A stretch of 64,000 nt of DNA, from positions 372,001 through 436,000 of the forward strand of contig NZ_BEWC01000002.1 in assembly GCF_003112575.1 (NCBI RefSeq), written 5' to 3'. The position numbers and the translations under genes were made by a program. Shown one piece after another: positions 8,138 to 17,725 of this stretch (position 1 is the stretch's first letter; each line of letters starts with the position of its first letter). Source of the DNA: Streptomyces ardesiacus. Lineage in GTDB: Bacteria; Actinomycetota; Actinomycetes; Streptomycetales; Streptomycetaceae. The notes beneath the pieces were generated by a model. The model had not been told where the DNA came from. It searched no databases and saw nothing but the letters and a program-made list of their open reading frames with translations.

Positions 8138-8205
8138 CCCACCTGGAGCGAAGCGGCCGCTTGCCCGCTCACGCCCGGCACCGCGTGCCAGTGAGCGCGG
8201 CATCA

Positions 8206-8220
8206 TGTGACAGGCATCAC
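8206..8220. promoter_or_regulatory. CRP-like palindrome upstream of sucC
   Basis: TGTGACAGGCATCAC contains GTGA-N6-TCAC, the core of CRP-family operators. It lies 185 nt upstream of the sucC start. Streptomyces encodes a Crp protein with a similar half-site, but assignment here rests on the motif alone. Confidence 0.4.
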
Positions 8221-8404
8221 CGCTCAGGTGTGACCCACGATTTAGAGACCCCCCGCAAGCGGCGATAACCTGCGAGACGGACATGCCGCGCGCTCGGACA
8301 CCGTGTGCGCCCCCCTTGTGACCTCACGGCGGACGTCACGTTGCCCTTCGCGGCACGCCCACGCATCCAACGAACCGCGAGATCACTGATAGGGACGGAA
8401 GCGC

Positions 8405-9589
8405 GTGGACCTGTTCGAGTACCAGGCGAGGGACCTCTTCGCCAAGCACGATGTACCGGTGCTGGCCGGTGAAGTCATCGACACGCCTGAGGCGGCGCGC
8501 GAGATCACCGAGCGTCTGGGCGGCAAGTCCGTCGTCAAGGCCCAGGTGAAGGTCGGTGGCCGCGGCAAGGCCGGTGGCGTGAAGCTGGCCGCCTCGGCGG
8601 ACGAGGCCGTCGCCCGCGCGACGGACATCCTCGGCATGGACATCAAGGGCCACACGGTCCACAAGGTGATGATCGCCGAGACCGCCCCCGAGATCGTCGA
8701 GGAGTACTACGTCTCCTTCCTCCTCGACCGTGCCAACCGCACCTTCCTCTCCATCGCCTCCGTCGAGGGCGGCATGGAGATCGAGGAGGTGGCGGCCACC
8801 CGCCCGGAGGCCGTCGCCAAGACCCCGATCGACGCGATCGACGGTGTGACGCCGGAGAAGGCGCGCGAGATCGTCGAGGCCGCGAAGTTCCCGGCCGAGG
8901 TCGCCGACAAGGTCGCCGACATCCTGGTCAAGCTGTGGGACACCTTCATCAAGGAGGACGCCCTCCTGGTCGAGGTCAACCCGCTGGCCAAGGTCGCCTC
9001 CGGCGACGTCCTCGCCCTCGACGGCAAGGTGTCGCTGGACGACAACGCCGAGTTCCGTCACCCCGACTTCGAGGCCCTCCACGACAAGGCCGCGGCCAAC
9101 CCGCTCGAGGCCGCCGCCAAGGAGAAGAACCTCAACTACGTCAAGCTCGACGGCGAGGTCGGCATCATCGGCAACGGCGCGGGTCTCGTCATGAGCACCC
9201 TGGACGTCGTCGCGTACGCCGGTGAGAAGCACGGCAACGTCAAGCCCGCCAACTTCCTGGACATCGGCGGCGGCGCCTCCGCCCAGGTCATGGCGAACGG
9301 CCTGGAGATCATCCTCGGCGACCCGGACGTCCGCTCCGTGTTCGTCAACGTCTTCGGCGGCATCACCGCCTGCGACGAGGTCGCCAACGGCATCGTCCAG
9401 GCGCTGAAGCTCCTGGAGGACCGCGGCGAGAAGGTCGAGAAGCCGCTCGTCGTCCGTCTCGACGGCAACAACGCCGAGCTGGGCCGCAAGATCCTCACCG
9501 ACGCCAACCACCCGCTGGTCCAGCGCGTCGACACCATGGACGGCGCGGCCGACAAGGCCGCCGAGCTGGCTCACGCCGCCGCCAAGTAA
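8405..9589 (+). CDS. sucC: succinyl-CoA synthetase, beta subunit (ADP/GDP-forming)
   Basis: A 394-residue protein beginning [12 protein letters not shown], the classic SucC start, at GTG 8405 after AGGGACGGAAG. The N-terminal ATP-grasp half contains [17 protein letters not shown] (nucleotide binding). The C-terminal half contains [17 protein letters not shown] and VFGGITACD of the CoA-ligase domain. With SucD it converts succinyl-CoA to succinate with substrate-level phosphorylation in the TCA cycle. sucD follows after 28 nt, so the two are co-transcribed. Full length for the family. Confidence 0.97.
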   Translation: MDLFEYQARDLFAKHDVPVLAGEVIDTPEAAREITERLGGKSVVKAQVKVGGRGKAGGVKLAASADEAVARATDILGMDIKGHTVHKVMIAETAPEIVEEYYVSFLLDRANRTFLSIASVEGGMEIEEVAATRPEAVAKTPIDAIDGVTPEKAREIVEAAKFPAEVADKVADILVKLWDTFIKEDALLVEVNPLAKVASGDVLALDGKVSLDDNAEFRHPDFEALHDKAAANPLEAAAKEKNLNYVKLDGEVGIIGNGAGLVMSTLDVVAYAGEKHGNVKPANFLDIGGGASAQVMANGLEIILGDPDVRSVFVNVFGGITACDEVANGIVQALKLLEDRGEKVEKPLVVRLDGNNAELGRKILTDANHPLVQRVDTMDGAADKAAELAHAAAK

Positions 9590-9617
9590 GCACTCAGGAC
9601 GAGGACACCAACACACC

Positions 9618-10502
9618 ATGGCTATCTGGCTCAACAAGGACAGCAAGGTCATCGTCCAGGGCATGACCGGCGCCACCGGCATGAAGCACACCAAGCTCAT
9701 GCTCGGTGACGGCACCGAGGTCGTGGGCGGCGTGAACCCGCGCAAGGCGGGCACCACCGTGGACTTCGACGGCACCGAGGTACCGGTCTTCGGCACCGTC
9801 AAGGAGGCCATCGAGAAGACCGGCGCCAACGTCTCCGTCATCTTCGTGCCGGAGAAGTTCACCAAGGACGCCGTCGTCGAGGCCATCGACGCCGAGATCC
9901 CGCTGGCCGTCGTCATCACCGAGGGCATCGCCGTGCACGACTCGGCCGCCTTCTGGTCCTACGCCGGCAAGAAGGGCAACAAGACCCGGATCATCGGCCC
10001 GAACTGCCCCGGCATCATCACCCCGGGCCAGTCCAACGTCGGCATCATCCCGGGCGACATCACCAAGCCGGGCCGCATCGGCCTGGTCTCGAAGTCCGGC
10101 ACGCTGACGTACCAGATGATGTACGAGCTGCGTGACATCGGCTTCTCGACCGCCGTCGGCATCGGTGGCGACCCGATCATCGGCACCACGCACATCGACG
10201 CGCTCGCCGCGTTCGAGGCCGACCCCGAGACCGACCTGATCGTCATGATCGGCGAGATCGGCGGCGACGCCGAGGAGCGTGCGGCCGAGTACATCTCGAA
10301 GAACGTGACCAAGCCGGTCGTCGGCTACGTCGCGGGCTTCACCGCGCCCGAGGGCAAGACCATGGGCCACGCCGGCGCCATCGTCTCCGGTTCGTCCGGC
10401 ACCGCCCAGGCGAAGAAGGAGGCCCTGGAGGCCGCCGGTGTCAAGGTCGGCAAGACGCCGACCGAGACGGCGAAGCTCGCCCGCGCCATCCTGGCCGGCT
10501 GA
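9618..10502 (+). CDS. sucD: succinyl-CoA synthetase, alpha subunit
   Basis: A 294-residue protein. The N-terminal CoA-binding Rossmann domain has [14 protein letters not shown]. The central region has [12 protein letters not shown] and SKSGTLTYQ. The active-site histidine, phosphorylated during catalysis, is His251 in MGHAGAIV. Start ATG 9618. It forms the alpha-beta enzyme with SucC just upstream. Nothing unusual in length or composition. Confidence 0.97.
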   Translation: MAIWLNKDSKVIVQGMTGATGMKHTKLMLGDGTEVVGGVNPRKAGTTVDFDGTEVPVFGTVKEAIEKTGANVSVIFVPEKFTKDAVVEAIDAEIPLAVVITEGIAVHDSAAFWSYAGKKGNKTRIIGPNCPGIITPGQSNVGIIPGDITKPGRIGLVSKSGTLTYQMMYELRDIGFSTAVGIGGDPIIGTTHIDALAAFEADPETDLIVMIGEIGGDAEERAAEYISKNVTKPVVGYVAGFTAPEGKTMGHAGAIVSGSSGTAQAKKEALEAAGVKVGKTPTETAKLARAILAG

Positions 10503-10531
10503 CACAGCCGTCCCACCGGCCCGTTCCGCAC

Positions 10532-10571
10532 CGAGTGGCCCGCCCTCCGTTCACAGGGGGCGGGCCGCTCG
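10532..10571. terminator. terminator hairpin after sucD
   Basis: Bases 10532-10545 pair with 10558-10571 (one G-T wobble) around a 12-nt loop. It lies between sucD and the convergent XRE gene and could serve both. Short gcgccgg repeats follow at 10585-10620. Confidence 0.65.
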
Positions 10572-10634
10572 GCGTTCCGGGCTTCGGTGTTCCGGGCGCC
10601 GGGCGCCGGGCGCCGGGCCGCGGGGCGGGCCGCC

Positions 10635-11894
10635 TCATTCAAGCCCCGGGCGCAGCCGTTCCGGCCCGCCCTGCCACTGGTCCCGCAGCTTCCGCCGCAG
10701 CTCCTGCTCCTCGTCCGACAGGGAGCCCTGGGCCACCCTGGGCGGCACCCCCCGCACCGCCTGCCCGGGGGACACGGGCGGTTCGTAGTGCGTGGGCGCG
10801 GTGCGCAGGGTCAGGGCCGTGGTCCCGATGAGGGCGACCGTGAAGGCGATCGCGGCCCGGGTGCGGAACCTGGCCCGGCGTTCGCCGCCCCTGCGCACCG
10901 ACGGCGGCCGTGCCGCGCCCAGCCGTTCGTTCGACGCCAGTTCGGCCAGCCGCCGGTGCAGCACCTGCGGGTCGGCCAGCGCGGGCAGCCGGTCGGCGAC
11001 GGCCTCGCGGGCGTGCAGCAGCCGGTGCGCCGCCGCCGGGGTGCTCGCCTCCGTCTCCGCCGCCGTCTCCGGCAGGTCCAGGCCCACACCGTCGTACAGC
11101 ACGAGGGTGCGGCGGTGCCTGGGCGGGAGCCTGAGCAGGGCGTTCAGCAGGGTGCGGTCGCCGGGGTCGGCGGGGGGCGGCTCCGGGCGGCGGTGGCGCG
11201 GGCGCAGCCGTTGCCAGGGAGAGAGCGCGTACTCGTACGCCGCCGCCCGCACCCAGCCCACCGGGTCCCGGTCGCGCGCCACCTCCGGCCAGTGTTCCCA
11301 GGCCGTCTGGAAGGCCCGTTCCACCGACTCGCGCGCCTGCTCGCGACGGCCGGTCAGCAGGTAGGTCTGCCGGACGAGGGCGGGGGCGCCGAACTCGTAC
11401 AACGCGTCGAAGGCCTGAGCGGGCGTCAGCGCGACGGGGGCGGGGCGCGGCTCGGGAAGCGGCTCGGACGCGGGCTCGGGGAGGGGCTGCGGGTGCCCCT
11501 CGGGTTCCGGGTGCCCCTCGGGTTCCGGGCGCGGATCGGGCTCCGGGTGTGGCGCGGGCTGGGGGTGTGGCGCGGGCTGCGGGTGCGCCTCCGGCTCCGG
11601 GTGGGCCTCCGGCTCCGGCCCCGTCCTGTTCGCCCCTGCGGCGTTCCGCGGTTCTGACGCCGGGTCACGCGCTGCCCGCCCGGCTGCCGCTTCCTCGGCC
11701 AGCGTCTTCAGCAGCTTCGCGTACGCCTCCCGTTTCCGCCCCCGCGGAGTCGTGCGGCCGCTCTCCCACGCGCGGACCGTCCCGGGGGCGACGCCCACCC
11801 GTTCCGCGAGCTGAGCCTGCGTCAACGCGGCGCTCTCCCGCAGGTGTCGGCGTTCCTTGGGAGGGGGGAGCGGGGTCGCGGGGCGGCGGGTCAC
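10635..11894 (-). CDS. XRE helix-turn-helix / sigma-70-like fusion with C-terminal membrane anchor
   Basis: A 419-residue protein read from GTG 11894 (GAAGGGG upstream). Residues 20-60 form an XRE-type HTH ([21 protein letters not shown]). A linker of roughly 70 residues repeats P-E-P/H-P-E-P units. Residues of about 155-330 resemble sigma-70 regions 2 and 4 ([51 protein letters not shown]). One hydrophobic segment ([15 protein letters not shown]) near the end may anchor it in the membrane with a short extracytoplasmic tail. Likely a membrane-tethered DNA-binding regulator. It is the only gene of its transcription unit and is convergent with sucCD. Whether the sigma-like part binds core polymerase is unknown. 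Confidence 0.7.
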   Translation of the reverse strand: MTRRPATPLPPPKERRHLRESAALTQAQLAERVGVAPGTVRAWESGRTTPRGRKREAYAKLLKTLAEEAAAGRAARDPASEPRNAAGANRTGPEPEAHPEPEAHPQPAPHPQPAPHPEPDPRPEPEGHPEPEGHPQPLPEPASEPLPEPRPAPVALTPAQAFDALYEFGAPALVRQTYLLTGRREQARESVERAFQTAWEHWPEVARDRDPVGWVRAAAYEYALSPWQRLRPRHRRPEPPPADPGDRTLLNALLRLPPRHRRTLVLYDGVGLDLPETAAETEASTPAAAHRLLHAREAVADRLPALADPQVLHRRLAELASNERLGAARPPSVRRGGERRARFRTRAAIAFTVALIGTTALTLRTAPTHYEPPVSPGQAVRGVPPRVAQGSLSDEEQELRRKLRDQWQGGPERLRPGLE

Positions 11895-11990
11895 TGGGCA
11901 CCCCTTCGTACGAAAAAGTACATAAACATATATTGAGCGACACAACGGGGCTTCGCTCGTTACGCCGGGAAAGCGCGTGTCGTTGGGAGC
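11895..11990. promoter_or_regulatory. AT-rich divergent spacer between XRE and DUF6350 genes
   Basis: About 40 nt around 11908-11945 are unusually AT-rich (TACATAAACATATATTGAG) in a window of very high GC. It contains the short dyad GTACGAAAAAGTAC (11908-11921). It most likely holds the promoter and perhaps an autoregulatory operator of the XRE gene. Confidence 0.5.
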
Positions 11991-13649
11991 ATGGCGGGCG
12001 TGATCCAGACGACCGCCCGTCCAGCCCCGCTCTCCCGACTGCGCACCCGGTGGCGCGACCGGTCGCCCGGGCTGGCCGCCGGTCTCCTGGGGGGCGTGTT
12101 CGCGGCGCTGTTGGGACTGGCGGCGTGCGCCGCGCTCGTGACGCTGCTGTGGATCAGCTCGCCGTACCCCGACAGCGGGCCCGGCGGCGCCCTCCGCGTC
12201 GCCGCGGCCCTGTGGACGCTGGCGCACGGGGCGGAACTGGTGCGGGCCGACACGCTCTCCGGCACCCCCGCGCCCGTCGGCGTCACCCCGCTGCTGTTCC
12301 TCCTCCTGCCGGTGTGGCTGCTGCACCGCGCCGCCCGGGACGCCACGGACCCCGGGGACGGCGTGGGCGTGGCCGTCGGCGCGGCCCCGAGGGCGGGAGC
12401 CGGCGTACGCCCGGCGTGGCTGGCGGGCGCGCCGGACTCCGGGCCGCCGCCCGTCTCCGCGCGCGTGGCCTGGAGCGGGGTCGTCCTCGGCTACCTCGGC
12501 GTCGCCGCGCCCGTCGTCCTGTACGCCCAGGGCGGCGCGCTGCGGCCCTCGCCGTGGTGGGCGGCGGTGTGTCTGCCGCTGGTCGCCATGGGCGCGGCGG
12601 GCGCCGGCGTGTGGACGGCGTTCGGCCGCCCGGGCGGGCCGGTGGGGCGGGCGCTGCGCGTCCTGCCCCGGACACTGCGCGAACTGGTGGTGGAGCCGGA
12701 CGCGCGCCTGGGCGCCGCGACGCGCGCCGCGGGCGCCGGTGCGGCGGTGCTCGTCGGCGGCGGTGCGCTGCTGCTCGCGGTGTCGCTCCTGTGGCACGGG
12801 GCCGCCGCGGCCGAGTCGTTCCTGCGGCTGACCGACGGGTGGTCGGGGCGGTTCGCCGTGCTGCTGCTCTGTCTGGCGCTGGTGCCGAACGCGGCGGTGT
12901 GGGCGGCGGTCTACGCCCTCGGCCCCGGCTTCGTGCTCGGCGCCGGGCACGTCGTGGCCCCCGCCTCCTCCGCTCCGGCACCGCTGCTGCCGCCGTTCCC
13001 GCTGCTGGCGGCGGTGCCGGACGCGGGACCCGGTACGCCGCTGCACTGGGCGGCCGGGGCGGTGCCGCTGGCCGCCGGGGCGGCGGTGGGGTGGTTCACG
13101 GCGCGGGCGGCGACGGGGGGCGCGGCCGGTGTGCGGGGCGTCGCGCCGGGGGCCGTGGGTGCGCCGGGCGCGCGGGGACCGGCCGGCGCCCTGTGGTCGT
13201 GGCGGCGGACGGCCGGTGCCGCCGCGGTGGCCGCCGTGCTGTGCGCGGCCTTCGTCGCGCTGCTGGCCGCCTTCGCCGGCGGGCCGCTCGGGAGCGCCGC
13301 GCTGGCCCGGTTCGGGCCGGTGTGGTGGCAGGCCGGTGGCGCGACGCTGGCGTGGGCCGGGGCGGTGGCGGTGCCGGTGGCGGTCGTGGGGCGGGCGTGG
13401 CGGGGGCGGGGAACTGCCGCCCGGGCGGCCGACGGCGGTGGGGGAGGGCGGCCGTGGGCGCGGGTGCCGGTGCCCTCCGCGGGGCGGTGGTGGAGGCGGG
13501 GCGAGGCGGAGCCGGGGCAGCGGAAGAGCGACGGGGGTGCGGTGCCGGCCGGGTTGTTCGACGCGGGCGACGCCGTCGGGGGAAGCGACGCCTACGACCT
13601 TCTGCCGGCCGACGGTTTTCCCGGGGAGAAGGCCCGGGGCGGGGAGTGA
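11991..13649 (+). CDS. DUF6350 (PerM-like) multi-spanning membrane protein
   Basis: A 552-residue protein from ATG 11991 with about ten hydrophobic segments (for example [25 protein letters not shown] and [12 protein letters not shown]). The N-terminal third matches the DUF6350/PerM family known from actinobacteria. Its mycobacterial member is implicated in cell division and envelope persistence. The last 90 residues are a hydrophilic Gly/Arg-rich tail. It is located in the cytoplasmic membrane; the precise role in Streptomyces is unknown. It is convergent with the following membrane-protein gene. Confidence 0.75.
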   Translation: MAGVIQTTARPAPLSRLRTRWRDRSPGLAAGLLGGVFAALLGLAACAALVTLLWISSPYPDSGPGGALRVAAALWTLAHGAELVRADTLSGTPAPVGVTPLLFLLLPVWLLHRAARDATDPGDGVGVAVGAAPRAGAGVRPAWLAGAPDSGPPPVSARVAWSGVVLGYLGVAAPVVLYAQGGALRPSPWWAAVCLPLVAMGAAGAGVWTAFGRPGGPVGRALRVLPRTLRELVVEPDARLGAATRAAGAGAAVLVGGGALLLAVSLLWHGAAAAESFLRLTDGWSGRFAVLLLCLALVPNAAVWAAVYALGPGFVLGAGHVVAPASSAPAPLLPPFPLLAAVPDAGPGTPLHWAAGAVPLAAGAAVGWFTARAATGGAAGVRGVAPGAVGAPGARGPAGALWSWRRTAGAAAVAAVLCAAFVALLAAFAGGPLGSAALARFGPVWWQAGGATLAWAGAVAVPVAVVGRAWRGRGTAARAADGGGGGRPWARVPVPSAGRWWRRGEAEPGQRKSDGGAVPAGLFDAGDAVGGSDAYDLLPADGFPGEKARGGE

Positions 13650-13771
13650 CGGGCGGGGTGTGGAGGAGGGGCGTCGCCCCCGCCACCCCTCCCCTTTCCC
13701 GTCCCCGGGGCTGCCGCCCCCGGCCCCCGCTTCCGGCCCTGCACGCGCCTCGTCCTCACCCGCCGGACGGG

Positions 13772-14548
13772 CTAGTTGGAGCCGAGCAGGTCCCGGAGTT
13801 GTTCCGGCAGGTGGCGCTCGCAGGACTTGTCCGCCGCGTGGGTCAGGGCGTCCTCGCGGCAGGTGTAGTAGTCGCTGTAGACCAGCTGGGCGCCGAACGA
13901 CGCGGCGACCAGGAGGATGGCCAGGGACGCGGTGACCAGGCCGCTGATCGCGGCGGTGCGCTGCGGGCGGGCGGTCTGCTCGGGGGGCGGGGCCGGGGTG
14001 TCCGGGTCGGAGGACGTGCGGGGCTTGGCCCGCAGCGCGCTGATGCCCCAGTACAGGGCCAGGGCGCCGAGCAGCAGGGCCACGTACGGCCAGGTGAAGA
14101 GGGCGAAGAAGAGGGCCCACATACCGCTCAGCAGGGCGTAGCGGGCACGCCGCTGGGCGGGGTCCGTCGGGTCCCAGCGCGGGCCGGGGCCGCCGCCCGG
14201 TCCCTCGGGGCCGCCCGAACCGCCGGGCCGCTCGCCGAAGCCGCCGGAGGACCGGCCGGGCTGCCGGTCGCTCCACCGCCCGCCCCAGGGGGAGCGCTCG
14301 CCGTCGCCCCGGGAGTCGTCGTCGCCCGACGGGTGCCGCGGCTGCCAGGGGCGGTCCGGGGTGCCCTCCGGGGGCGGGGCGAAGGGGTTGTCCTGGTCGG
14401 TGGCGCCGTCCCGCCCGCCGCCGCTGCCCCGGTCCGGGGAGGAGTCGGGCGGTGACGAGGGGCGCTCCCGCAGCAACACGGTGCTGCGCTCCCCTGGCTG
14501 CGCCGACTGCTGGGGGAGGGTGAGCAGTCGCAGGCTGCGGTCCGGCAT
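13772..14548 (-). CDS. membrane protein with Gly/Pro/Asp-rich N-terminal half
   Basis: A 258-residue protein from ATG 14548. An AAGGGGA lies about 13 nt upstream, so the TTG immediately before the ATG may be the true start. Residues 1-140 are low-complexity Gly/Pro/Arg/Asp. Three hydrophobic segments follow: [22 protein letters not shown] with [11 protein letters not shown], then [20 protein letters not shown]. The tail has a Cys pair ([22 protein letters not shown]) likely on the outer face and able to form a disulfide. It is divergent from purN. No function assigned. Confidence 0.65.
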   Translation of the reverse strand: MPDRSLRLLTLPQQSAQPGERSTVLLRERPSSPPDSSPDRGSGGGRDGATDQDNPFAPPPEGTPDRPWQPRHPSGDDDSRGDGERSPWGGRWSDRQPGRSSGGFGERPGGSGGPEGPGGGPGPRWDPTDPAQRRARYALLSGMWALFFALFTWPYVALLLGALALYWGISALRAKPRTSSDPDTPAPPPEQTARPQRTAAISGLVTASLAILLVAASFGAQLVYSDYYTCREDALTHAADKSCERHLPEQLRDLLGSN

Positions 14549-14741
14549 CAAGTGAGCGTCTTCCCCTTGGCGACGATGGACGGGCGGCTGGTGGAACGGG
14601 CGGACTCGTGGAGTACGCGAACCGGTCGGTACGTCTGGTGAACGTGTGACGCGCGGGCGGCGTTCCCGCTCCGGCTCCACGCAGACGCTACCTCCCGGTC
14701 ACGCCCCCGTCCCGAGGGGGCCGTCCGGTGTGCCGGTATCG

Positions 14742-14769
14742 TTGCTGACGGTCGGCCGCTTCGTAGACT
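14742..14769 (+). promoter_or_regulatory. sigma-HrdB-type promoter of purNH
   Basis: TTGCTG (14742-14747) and TAGACT (14764-14769) are separated by 16 nt and lie about 70 nt before the purN GTG. This is a good match to the housekeeping Streptomyces consensus. Confidence 0.6.
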
Positions 14770-14841
14770 TCCCCGTATCCAGGGACGCGAAGCATTCGTA
14801 CGACCGTACAAAGAGATCGCTTCCCGAGAAAGGCCCCCACC

Positions 14842-15489
14842 GTGGCCGCCAAGCCCGTGGACCGGCGAGCCAAGCGCCTCGTCGTGCTGGTCTCCGGATC
14901 CGGCACCAACCTCCAGGCGCTCCTCGACGAGATCGCCGCCGCCGGCGCCGAGGCCTACGGGGCCGAGATCGTGGCCGTCGGCGCCGACCGCGACGGCATC
15001 GAGGGGCTCGCCCGCGCCGAGCGTGCCGGGGTGCCGACCTTCGTCCGCAAGGTCAAGGAGTACGGGACCCGCGAGGAGTGGGACGCGGCGCTCACCGAGG
15101 CCGTCGCCGCCCACGAACCGGACCTCGTCGTCTCGGCCGGGTTCATGAAGATCGTGGGGAAGGAGTTCCTCGCGCGGTTCGGCGGGCGGTTCGTCAACAC
15201 CCACCCCGCGCTGCTCCCCAGTTTCCCGGGGGCCCACGGCGTGCGGGACGCGCTCGCCTACGGCGCCAGGGTCACCGGCTGCACCGTCCACTTCGTCGAC
15301 GACGGCGTCGACACCGGGCCGATCATCGCGCAGGGCGTGGTGGAGGTCCGGGACGAGGACTACGAAGACGAAGGTGCCGCTCTGCACGAGCGCATCAAGG
15401 AAGTCGAGCGAAGGCTGCTCGTCGATGTCGTGGGGCGGCTCGCCCGCAACGGCTATCGCATTGAGGGACGAAAGGTAGTTATCCAGTGA
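14842..15489 (+). CDS. purN: phosphoribosylglycinamide formyltransferase (GART)
   Basis: A 215-residue protein from GTG 14842 after GAGAAAGG. It has the GART signature: [15 protein letters not shown] at the N-terminus, then [15 protein letters not shown] with the catalytic Asn and His, and VDTGPII with the catalytic Asp. It transfers the formyl group of 10-formyl-tetrahydrofolate to GAR in purine synthesis. Its stop overlaps the purH start (GTGA), so translation is coupled. Length is normal. Confidence 0.97.
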   Translation: MAAKPVDRRAKRLVVLVSGSGTNLQALLDEIAAAGAEAYGAEIVAVGADRDGIEGLARAERAGVPTFVRKVKEYGTREEWDAALTEAVAAHEPDLVVSAGFMKIVGKEFLARFGGRFVNTHPALLPSFPGAHGVRDALAYGARVTGCTVHFVDDGVDTGPIIAQGVVEVRDEDYEDEGAALHERIKEVERRLLVDVVGRLARNGYRIEGRKVVIQ

Positions 15490-17063
15490 CCGCCACCGCC
15501 ACCGCCGGGAGCACCAAGCGGGCCATCCGCCGCGCGCTCGTCAGCGTCTACGACAAGACCGGGCTCGAGGACCTCGCCCGCGGGCTGCACGAGGCGGGCG
15601 TCGAACTCGTCTCCACCGGATCCACCGCCGGGCGCATCGCCGCCGCCGGCGTCCCCGTCACCAAGGTCGAGGAGCTGACCGGCTTCCCCGAGTGCCTGGA
15701 CGGCCGGGTCAAGACGCTGCACCCCAAGGTGCACGCCGGCATCCTCGCCGACCTGCGCCTGGACAGTCACCGGCAGCAGCTCGACGAGCTGGGCGTGGCC
15801 CCGTTCGACCTGGTCGTGGTCAACCTCTACCCGTTCCGCGAGACCGTCGCCTCGGGCGCCACCGCCGACGAGTGCGTCGAGCAGATCGACATCGGCGGCC
15901 CCTCCATGGTGCGCGCCGCCGCCAAGAACCACCCCTCCGTCGCCGTCGTCACCAGCCCCGCCCGGTACGCCGACGTGCTCTCCGCGGTCAAGGACGGCGG
16001 CTTCGACCTCGCCGCCCGCAAGCGGCTGGCCGCCGAGGCCTTCCAGCACACCGCCGCCTACGACGTGGCCGTCGCCTCCTGGTTCGCCTCCGACTACGCC
16101 CCGGTCGACGAGTCGCGGTTCCCCGACTTCCTGGGAGCGACGTACGAGCGCGCCCACACCCTGCGCTACGGCGAGAACCCGCACCAGCCGGCCGCGCTCT
16201 ACACCTCCCCCGACGGCGGCGGCCTCGCGCAGGCCGAGCAGTTGCACGGCAAGGAGATGTCGTACAACAACTACACGGACACGGACGCCGCCCGCCGTGC
16301 CGCGTACGACCACGCCGAGCCCTGCGTCGCGATCATCAAGCACGCCAACCCGTGCGGCATCGCGGTGGGCGCGGACGTCGCCGAGGCGCACCGCAAGGCG
16401 CACGCCTGCGACCCGCTCTCCGCGTTCGGCGGCGTCATCGCGGTCAACCGCCCGGTCTCCAAGGAGATGGCCGAGCAGGTCGCCGAGATCTTCACCGAGG
16501 TCGTCGTCGCGCCGGACTACGAGGACGGCGCCCTCGAAGCCCTCACCAAGAAGAAGAACATCCGCGTGCTGCGCGCCCCCGAGGCACCCGCCGCCCCGGT
16601 CGAGGTCAAGCCCATCGACGGCGGCGCCCTCCTCCAGGTCACCGACCGTCTCCAGGCCGACGGCGACGACCCCGCCACCTGGACCCTCGCCACCGGCGAG
16701 GCCCTGTCCGAGGCGGAGCTGGCCGAGCTGGCCTTCGCCTGGAAGGCGTGCCGGGCGGTCAAGTCCAACGCGATCCTGCTGGCCAAGGACGGCGCGTCCG
16801 TCGGCGTCGGCATGGGCCAGGTCAACCGGGTCGACTCCGCGAAGCTCGCGGTGGAGCGGGCCGGCGCCGAGCGCGCGCAGGGGGCGTACGCCGCCTCCGA
16901 CGCCTTCTTCCCCTTCCCGGACGGCCTGGAGATCCTCACCGGCGCCGGCGTGAAGGCCGTGGTCCAGCCCGGCGGTTCGGTCCGCGACGAGCTGGTCGTC
17001 GAGGCCGCGCGCAAGGCCGGCGTCACCATGTACTTCACGGGGACGCGGCACTTCTTCCACTGA
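15486..17063 (+). CDS. purH: bifunctional AICAR transformylase / IMP cyclohydrolase
   Basis: A 525-residue protein from GTG 15486. The N-terminal MGS-like IMP cyclohydrolase domain starts at [20 protein letters not shown] and includes STGSTAGRI. The C-terminal transformylase domain contains [16 protein letters not shown] (Lys-His of the active site) and SDAFFPFPD. It performs the last two steps of IMP synthesis, downstream of the PurN product. A strong terminator follows. Typical length. Confidence 0.97.
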   Translation: MTATATAGSTKRAIRRALVSVYDKTGLEDLARGLHEAGVELVSTGSTAGRIAAAGVPVTKVEELTGFPECLDGRVKTLHPKVHAGILADLRLDSHRQQLDELGVAPFDLVVVNLYPFRETVASGATADECVEQIDIGGPSMVRAAAKNHPSVAVVTSPARYADVLSAVKDGGFDLAARKRLAAEAFQHTAAYDVAVASWFASDYAPVDESRFPDFLGATYERAHTLRYGENPHQPAALYTSPDGGGLAQAEQLHGKEMSYNNYTDTDAARRAAYDHAEPCVAIIKHANPCGIAVGADVAEAHRKAHACDPLSAFGGVIAVNRPVSKEMAEQVAEIFTEVVVAPDYEDGALEALTKKKNIRVLRAPEAPAAPVEVKPIDGGALLQVTDRLQADGDDPATWTLATGEALSEAELAELAFAWKACRAVKSNAILLAKDGASVGVGMGQVNRVDSAKLAVERAGAERAQGAYAASDAFFPFPDGLEILTGAGVKAVVQPGGSVRDELVVEAARKAGVTMYFTGTRHFFH

Positions 17064-17083
17064 CGGACGCGGCGGACGCCGGA

Positions 17084-17122
17084 CGGCCCCGGTGCCCTCC
17101 GTGGCGGAGGGCACCGGGGCCG
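17084..17122. terminator. terminator hairpin after purH, 17-bp perfect stem
   Basis: Bases 17084-17100 pair exactly with 17106-17122 across a 5-nt loop. It lies 20 nt after purH and ahead of the convergent I36 gene, so it can act in both directions. Confidence 0.85.
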
Positions 17123-17147
17123 CCGTTTCGCCGGCTCGGTGGGCGGA

Positions 17148-17618
17148 TCAGCAGGGGCGCAGCGACCAGATCGGGTCCCAGGACGCGGTGCCCGCCTCGT
17201 AGGCGGTCGACGTCCAGCGGACGCTGCCGTCCTTGTTGAAGAACTTGGCGACGGTGCCCGGCGTCTGGTTGTTGGTGAACGGGCCGTTGCCCGTCCAGTT
17301 GGTCAGGTTCCACGTCTGGCACTTGTAGAAGTCGAACTTCGTGCCGTTGACGAGCATGCAGAGGTGGCCGTAGCCGCAGGCCAGGTCCTGGGCGCCCTTG
17401 GTCACGGGCGCGTTCGTCACGGTCAGGCCCTCGTACTCGACCGCGTCGGCGGTCACGCGCAGGGGCTTCGGGGCGTCGGCCAGCACCTGGCCCGCCTTCT
17501 GCTGGAGGCTGGTGACGCGGGTGCCGTCCGGGCTGTCGGCCGCCGTGGCCGCGACCGTGGAGCCGGCGGCCAGCGCGGTGGCCGCGAGGAGGAGAGCTGC
17601 GGGCTTGACGAGGTTCAT
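17148..17618 (-). CDS. secreted peptidase-inhibitor-like protein (family I36)
   Basis: A 156-residue preprotein from ATG 17618. Residues 1-27 are a clear Sec signal peptide ending in AATAAD. A propeptide-like stretch follows, then a Cys-containing domain (ACGYGHLCMLVNG, FDFYKCQTWNLTNW, FTNNQTPG, LRPC). This resembles the compact gamma-crystallin-like I36 metalloprotease inhibitors of Streptomyces. Four Cys in the mature part suggest two disulfides. Monocistronic. Protease target unknown. Confidence 0.72.
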   Translation of the reverse strand: MNLVKPAALLLAATALAAGSTVAATAADSPDGTRVTSLQQKAGQVLADAPKPLRVTADAVEYEGLTVTNAPVTKGAQDLACGYGHLCMLVNGTKFDFYKCQTWNLTNWTGNGPFTNNQTPGTVAKFFNKDGSVRWTSTAYEAGTASWDPIWSLRPC

Positions 17619-17725
17619 CGTGGTTCCCCCGTGATGGTCGGTGTCGTACCGGTCGCACCGCCGAGGCGGTGTGCTCACACCGTGCCCCCGGACGCCCGCC
17701 GCCCGGTACCTCGGAACTCTCAGGG

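Larger units (their letters stand above)
7559..8404. other. 846-nt spacer before sucC: repeats, two hairpins, palindrome
   Basis: No convincing gene: open frames on both strands are built from low-complexity Arg/Pro/His/Thr-rich repeats. The region holds short GC-rich direct repeats (about 7630-7885), two perfect hairpins (8017-8058 and 8102-8137) and a CRP-like palindrome (8206-8220). sucC promoter elements must lie in the last 200 nt, but I could not pick a convincing -35/-10 pair. Confidence 0.6.

Noticed and set aside
7634..8194. Arg/Pro/Thr-rich forward open frame of 186 codons before sucC, and reverse frames opposite
   Set aside because: Built from short DNA repeats and running through two perfect hairpins; no domain, no ribosome site.
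11549..14455. 968-codon forward open frame overlapping the DUF6350 gene
   Set aside because: Shadow of the real DUF6350 gene in another frame; composition is Gly/Arg/Ala only.
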